From the NCBI RefSeq assembly GCF_963966145.1, contig NC_091049.1, positions 27,094,001-27,158,000 on the forward strand: 64,000 nucleotides of DNA, in the 5' to 3' direction. Below are positions 58,303-64,000 of this stretch, piece after piece. Source of the DNA: Tenebrio molitor (Eukaryota > Arthropoda > Insecta > Coleoptera > Tenebrionidae). Numbering within the stretch: position 1 is the first letter of the stretch; the number at the start of each line of letters is the position of its first letter. The notes under the pieces were generated by a model. That model saw only the letters and a program-made list of their open reading frames with translations. It was not told the origin of the DNA and did no database searches. Both the position numbers and the translations under genes were made by a program.

Positions 58303-59642
58303 CTTTCTGATTCAGTAAAATACGACGAATCTTCCCACAAATAATTTTGCCAGGATGGTAATCTCTAAAATTGCAAATTCGACAAATATTTTTCACAAGT
58401 AGCGAAATAATTGTCTAATTAGGAAATTTGAAACGTTGAATCACTGCCATGGACAGTTTACCACTGAAGTGAGTTCTTAATTCTCTTTTATACGTGAGGA
58501 AGCAACTGATTAATATTGTACATCAACAGATGTTTTTGTTTATTTTATTCTCTTTATCTTAAATGACTGCTTTAGATAGATATTAACGTCTCAATAGCAC
58601 TATAATGGTGATGATGATGATGATAATGATCTACACCGATAGTACTAAATACTCGTACATGCATTTAGATATCACGTCCTTAAAATAATAATAAAATCAT
58701 TAATTATGTATTGTAATCGATTGAAAAAAAACTGTGTCACCAACTGTCACTAAATTACCAAAATTGATTTTATTTGTGCTAAACGTGTATTTAATATGCA
58801 ATTTAAAAAAACTCGTTTTATAAAACTTAAGAGCACTCGTCATTTACAGGCACTCCTGCCTGCTTGTCATGGAAAATACAACAACCTGAAATAGTATATT
58901 TTGATGAAATTTTAACTAAGATAAAACGGTGAAAGTTTCAGTAAAATTGGTCTTCAAACCAGGCACGACAACACCGTAACACAGTGGCCACATTTCGTCC
59001 CACACAATGAGCGATTGCCCCGTTTCTCGCATTCCGATAATGCGGCCTCTTTTAAATTGAGTTAGGTGCTGCTAATGGGCCCGTCTTAGTACTGGAGGCG
59101 TAGTATAGCTTTAAATGCTGAGATATACTGAAGTTATTATTATTAATGATAATTGAACGTCAAGAATAAAAAGAAATGCACGTTCGGATAAGAATAATCT
59201 AAAAGATACGGGTAGGTATTTTCTTCAAATTATCATCATTTTAGCTTTAGTTAACACCTAATTACTGTACCAAGTTTTATCAAAATATATTCACTATATT
59301 ATGGTTGTTGCATTTTCCATGATAAGTAATATATTAAGTTTTATAAAACTCATGTTTTAATTTACCTATTATTATTGCTAGTCATTTACTCTTCATTCCC
59401 TACAATACCTATCTTCCAAATTTCACAAAAATTGGTTCATAAATAATAAAGATATAAACACCTAAAAATCTTAGGTGGGACATCTTGTATAACTATTTGA
59501 AGAATTTCTGTACACGTGCTTCTACATAAATGACATTAAATATGTCTCCCAAAGAATTTTATTTTACCTCATTTTATCATACTCGTATATATTTTTTCAA
59601 TGTTTGCATTGTTGATAACCACTGAGTGGAGAGCCTGGCTCC
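58303..59642. other. OR-10 5' flank and old insertion
   Basis: OR upstream DNA with a GAT run (58608-58630) up to CAATCGATTGAAAAAA at 58725. The sequence then switches to GTGTCACCAACTGTC.., the same junction as at OR-9 (49150), followed by decayed repeat that ends in the block shared with 50165-50430. Confidence 0.5.
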
Positions 59643-61765
59643 TGTAACGGTCCAAATAGGTTCGCTAAATTAAGAATTTTAATTTTTAAAATAATTTCAA
59701 GGAAATATTTTAAAAGCAGTTCATTTTGGAGGGCAAATGCTAGCCAGTTGTAAATGTTATTTTATTGATGCCTTTGTCGGCAAAAATGGTGCCACATTCC
59801 TCAAGTGAAATCTGCTGCCCTTTCTTTGAAAATGCAGGTACGCGTCCGGTCCAAACGCAACACAGAGTAACGGATTTTCAAGGGAAAAGAAACATTGCAA
59901 AAAATTATTCGTACGACAATTTGGGGAGGCCAGTTAAAATCAGGGGATAATTAAATTAATGAATTTGATGTTAGCAGGTTTCAAATTAAGAGAACCACCA
60001 AATCAATGTTCATTAGGTTAATTTACTTTTTTTTAGCATTCTTAAATTTGTTGCATATTTGTAATCAAAGGGCGAAAATTGCAAATTAGAAACAGAGAGC
60101 TTTATCGTAGAAAATAACTACCATCGTTTGCTCTTGTAGTTAGAAAAGTAACAAAACAAAGTAAAAAGGAAGTCGGATGAAAACACAGACAATAAGGTAA
60201 CAGTAAAGCGAGGTAGTCGTAGAAATCAGAGGTGTGAGTGAGAGAAAGAAAATGAAAATTACGGAATTAATTATTAATTAGAACAGTTTTGGGGAATCAA
60301 ACCAATGTAGAACCATTTTTAGAAGTAGCAGGTCAACGGAATTTAGTTGCATGACATGGCACTTGCGTAACAGCGTTTCAAGCCCAATTTAGGTATCTAA
60401 ATAATGTTAATTTGTTTCATTTTTAATTCTGTTTGTTTCTTGATGCTGATGTTTATTATTGTATAGAGTCAGTCATGTAATGTCCTTTTTCAGAGTTCTA
60501 ATTCAACAACAAATTATGTACATTCGGTCTGGTCCTAACAAAAGTCTAAATTTAAACATTTAAATTTATGTTGGAAAATGGAAACGGTTAAATCGAAAGT
60601 TCTAGAAATATCACAAAGATGTCGCGATTGGCTAAAGTAACAAGTAAAGTCGTACCGAGCTGATTGGTCCTTTTGGGCAAGTAGGGGTTGCGAAAGTGGG
60701 GTGCGCCAAAAATGATAAAACCGAATGCGGAACGGGAAACATGGCTTTTTTGATTCACTCGGGGTTTGATCTCTAAAGTAGCCGGAGGTACGTTCGGTAT
60801 CTCCAGCAGCCATTTTATGACCACGTGCTTTACATTTACAAGGTAAATTATTTTTCGAATTCTTGTACTTAAATTGTAGTCGCTGTTTAATTATTCACAC
60901 ATTTGTTCATTATCGTGTTAAAATAAAGATTATATTATTTTCTTTGAGCATTTGATGACCACGTGACTCTTTGGAGTCTTGAGTTAAATTCTTTATCGCG
61001 AAGTATGTGATCATCTTGCCTTTACCTTTTAATGTTGTTAAAATTAAAATGAGTTTTTACTGACATGCGCTATGACTGTAAAGTTATTTGCATGAATAAA
61101 CATTATTATCATTATTATTTCCCGATTTGGGAAACGCGCTTTCGCCAAGGCAAACTATTATATAATCACTATAAAACATTTTCATTCATTATTTGTGTCT
61201 TGGAGTCTCGATTTCGGGAAGCTACCGCCAGTGTCCGTCGCACTCAATTAGCTGTGGTCCGGCGTAACAGCCCAAAATTAGCCGCGTCACCCCCAAGGGC
61301 GCCAGTGACCAAATTAGGCCAGCTGACACGTAAAGAGAGGTTCCCTTTGGCCCTGTTAGCACCTTTTTCCCTGTTATTTTCAACCACCGGAGTAGACCAG
61401 GGTGATCTATGAGATTCCAGGGCATCGCGTCGGGTTCAATTTCATTGGGGAAACAAGTCAAATCTAAATCGGATCACATAGTTTGCATCTCAAACTCGTA
61501 TAATGCTGTTCGTGCCAGAAACTTCTGTATTTGCCCAGCTTAGTCATTTATTCAGGTCTCAATTCGCGGGCCGCGAGTCAAATCTACTTAAGTCAAATGT
61601 CCACCAACTTCTGTTATTAAATTCATTTATTTATTTCTACCATTTGTTGGGACCAAGCACCACCAGAAACGATTTCTTGTTCAATAAAATTTAAGTGAGG
61701 TGTGTTCAATCGTTTTAATTCTGAAAACCTTCCGAAGGTACAGCCTCTCGTTGAACCAAATTAAA
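59643..61765 (-). repeat. dispersed ~2-kb repeat, copy C (inverted)
   Basis: Starts TGTAACGGTCC at 59643 (inverse of the right end of copy A) and runs to about 61765, lacking roughly the first 150 bp of copy B. The most diverged of the three copies. Confidence 0.75.
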
Positions 61766-61779
61766 TTAAATTATGAACT

Positions 61780-62787
61780 AAACACATTTGTTTTCTCATT
61801 ATTTGAGATATCGGCTAGACAAAATGGATGAGCATATTAAGGAATTTTTGAAATAAAAGTTCATTTACATGTTCAAGAATTTATTGGTTTGACAAGTCTG
61901 TGCGGCTTGAATTTGTTATCCTTAATTTTAGTCTAGGGTATTTGTGAACAACAAAAGTTCAGAACATTTTTTTTAATTACTAATGTGCACTCCAATCCAT
62001 TCAAGTTGTAGATTTTATGAAACAATAACAAGTACAATTACAAAATGTATGCCATAAGTTAGTGTAGCAATGCTTAACGGGTACTTGGAATAAATATTTT
62101 TTTTCTACGACTGCACAAAACATGTCATTTTTAACATGGCTTGCTTTGCGCACTAGTGCGAGAAACAGATGTTTCGCGCATTGTTCCTGACGGTTTCGCG
62201 CACTGTTTTATATATTTGAAGAGAAAGAGCCTACGACGACCAAAACAAAATTTGTTATTTATAGAATAATAAACGTTAGTACCTACTACAATTTGTACAA
62301 TTACAACAGATCTACTCTTCAAATAAGAAAACAATTTCGGAAACCTCTTTAAATTAACATCTTAGCCTTAAGCATCGAATACCTAGATCACATTGTTGAC
62401 GACTTAATCGTTTTCGATTTTTCTTCCAAATATGCCAATATGGTATTTCTGTGGTATCCTTAATTTTTTTTAAATACACCATACGTTTTTTCGTAAGTTA
62501 CTCATCTCGAAACCATACAGAAAACTAAATGTATTGAAGTTTAATAGAACGCGTCTCTCAAAATCGGCGGCTAATTTAAAATTTTTGTTTGTTGACAACC
62601 GCGTTGCTACGAATGCGGAAGTAAAGCTTTCTGCGTTTCAGTAGTCGCGGTAAATTTCAATGAAATTTAAATATTTCAAAAAGTTACAGTTGTAGACGAA
62701 ATGTTGTTTATATTTCGTGTAGAAATTAAAAAACACGCGCATTTAATGTAAAAATAACAATTTGACAATATGACGTAACTGTATTTT
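61780..62787. repeat. segmental duplication, OR-11 downstream flank
   Basis: Matches 45480-46322 but with ~290 bp of different sequence at about 62110-62395. Continues without a break into OR-11, so OR-9 and OR-11 are sister copies. Confidence 0.75.
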
Positions 62788-64000
62788 TCAAGATCGAGCG
62801 GCTTTTTGAAAGTTGTAAAAAGCCAGAGCATAGCTACAAGCTGTACGAAACATCTGCAAAAACATGTGTAAAACCGTCTTGTTTCTCTTATTCCAGTTGT
62901 ACCAGGAACATTTCGCCAAAGTGTCAAAACTGCAACTACTCTGAAAATATTTCAATTAATGTTGATAAAGAAAAGTGCAATTTTCTAGATACTTCGTCGA
63001 TTAGGATCTGACCAGCGTAAGAAAAAGTGGCAACAACAACGCCGTTAAACATAACCGCCAAACATAACCGAATTTTTAAAATGTTGCTCGCGTCTCCATA
63101 AATCTGAAACATTAAAAATCATCTTAATTTGTTGTCTAGTTCTTTAACTAAAGGAAACGCACAGAAGATATGAAGTACAACGCAGAGATGCAACTTAGGA
63201 CACCTAGAAGCAAAAAAAATGCCATCACAGATCTCACCATTTCCACTAGTTCCTTCGTTATCCTACAAACATGATTCTTGCAAAAACATAACTATCTAGA
63301 ATTTGTGTTGTCACTCTACCTTGTTATGACAACATGATGATCGATACAAAAACACAACCTTTTGAATATTTCATTCTCGTGTCGGACACATTGTTCAAGT
63401 ACAACTGCAGTATGGTGTAAAACAAGCTGACACAGTGACGAACTGATGTGTAAATAAAGAAAGGTGCTGAACAAAATGTTATATGGTATAAAATATTTGA
63501 ACTTGACTCGAAATATCGGTCAAAAATGTATTCAGCGAGCAACCATTGTGACTACCAAAAACTGGTAACAAGGCAATGCTCCAAGCGGCTGAGATTCCGT
63601 AAATAAGATAGGTGAAACGATTAATTTGCGAAGCATTCTTCAAAATCAAAAGACGTGCTTGAGGGCCAGCGCTGTCGATGGACCAAAACAAACGTTTCTG
63701 TTCGCTGACCAAATAATGAGCCCTTTTTTCAAGAACCGTGGAGATAAACATCGTTACCGTCACCTATAGTTGCAATTGTACAGAGTGAAAAATGCAATGA
63801 AACAGATTTAAATGTTTTACTTACGAAGATGTAAACGATCATTGACGGTGAATATCTTATAACCAAATCTTTGTTGAAATTCTCTATAAAATAATGGAAA
63901 CAGAGCAACACACCACAGCCATGAGCTAAGCACATACAAGCGTTCAAAATTTTTGTAAACTTGTGGTAGCCGAACTCATAACATACTTTTCTCAATCCCA
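62788..64000 (-). pseudogene. OR-11: odorant receptor pseudogene, runs off window
   Basis: Exons: 2 from beyond 64000..63825, 3 63763..63320, 4 63262..63163, 5 63103..62993, 6 remnant 62940..62865, 7 62853..62788. Exon 3 is 444 nt instead of 521: a 4-nt loss in GSHREW shifts the frame, and a ~73-nt deletion follows LQLYL. The 3' half of exon 6 and intron 6 are deleted, fusing ..ACACAT to TTTTGCAG at about 62864. Exon 3 opens GTG where relatives have ATG or ATA. It keeps exon 4, which its sister OR-9 lost, so the lesions arose separately after duplication. Confidence 0.88.

Noticed and set aside
60535..60813. 92-codon frame and similar ones in the 2-kb repeat (18660, 19148, 61065, 61222)
   Set aside because: Not conserved as frames between the three copies.

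Overview
This window looks like AT-rich insect nuclear DNA, most likely from a beetle. The case rests on many spliced genes with ~50-bp introns that encode 7-transmembrane (7tm_6) odorant receptors (ORs), embedded in insect-type transposons. No bacterial gene structure, rRNA, true tRNA gene or CRISPR array is visible. Species and gene names cannot be assigned from the sequence alone, so symbols are left empty and the receptors are called OR-1 to OR-11 in window order.

Layout. 1-4.3 kb: two convergent paralogous ORs (OR-1, 5'-cut by the window; OR-2, intact, 411 aa) around an 800-bp pyrimidine-rich tract. 6.0-9.9 kb: OR-3, a receptor pseudogene whose last intron carries a complete 2,476-bp hAT transposon with 13-bp terminal inverted repeats (TIRs), an 8-bp target-site duplication (TSD) and an apparently intact 493-aa spliced transposase. 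10.3-15.3 kb: OR fragments, a LINE reverse-transcriptase relic, a mariner-like relic and a Crypton-like tyrosine recombinase flanked by a 24-bp inverted repeat. 16.6-64 kb: a second, very homogeneous OR lineage with fixed exon sizes of about 25/194/521/100/111/153/60-66 nt. OR-4, 5, 6, 8 and 10 are intact (387-389 aa), OR-7, 9 and 11 are pseudogenes, and there are several orphan exons. All of this lineage except OR-4 is on the minus strand. The copies carry duplicated flanks, including GAT microsatellites upstream.

Between the receptors lie a 5'-truncated LINE with a restriction-like endonuclease ORF, tRNA-derived SINEs (one with a 16-bp TSD), an 881-bp TA-flanked long-TIR MITE, a Mutator-like insertion whose ends are arrays of a ~16-bp unit, fragments of a transposon-like family with an HAFSGCDTTSA motif and a Cys-rich tail, several short palindromic foldback elements, a 2-kb dispersed repeat in three copies, and a 1,334-bp solo LTR with a perfect heat-shock element upstream of a TATA box.

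As a whole the window is a birth-and-death OR array. Tandem and segmental duplication makes near-identical receptors, and small deletions, exon loss and transposon insertion inactivate some. The intact receptors would act in the dendrites of olfactory neurons together with the co-receptor Orco, which is not in this window.
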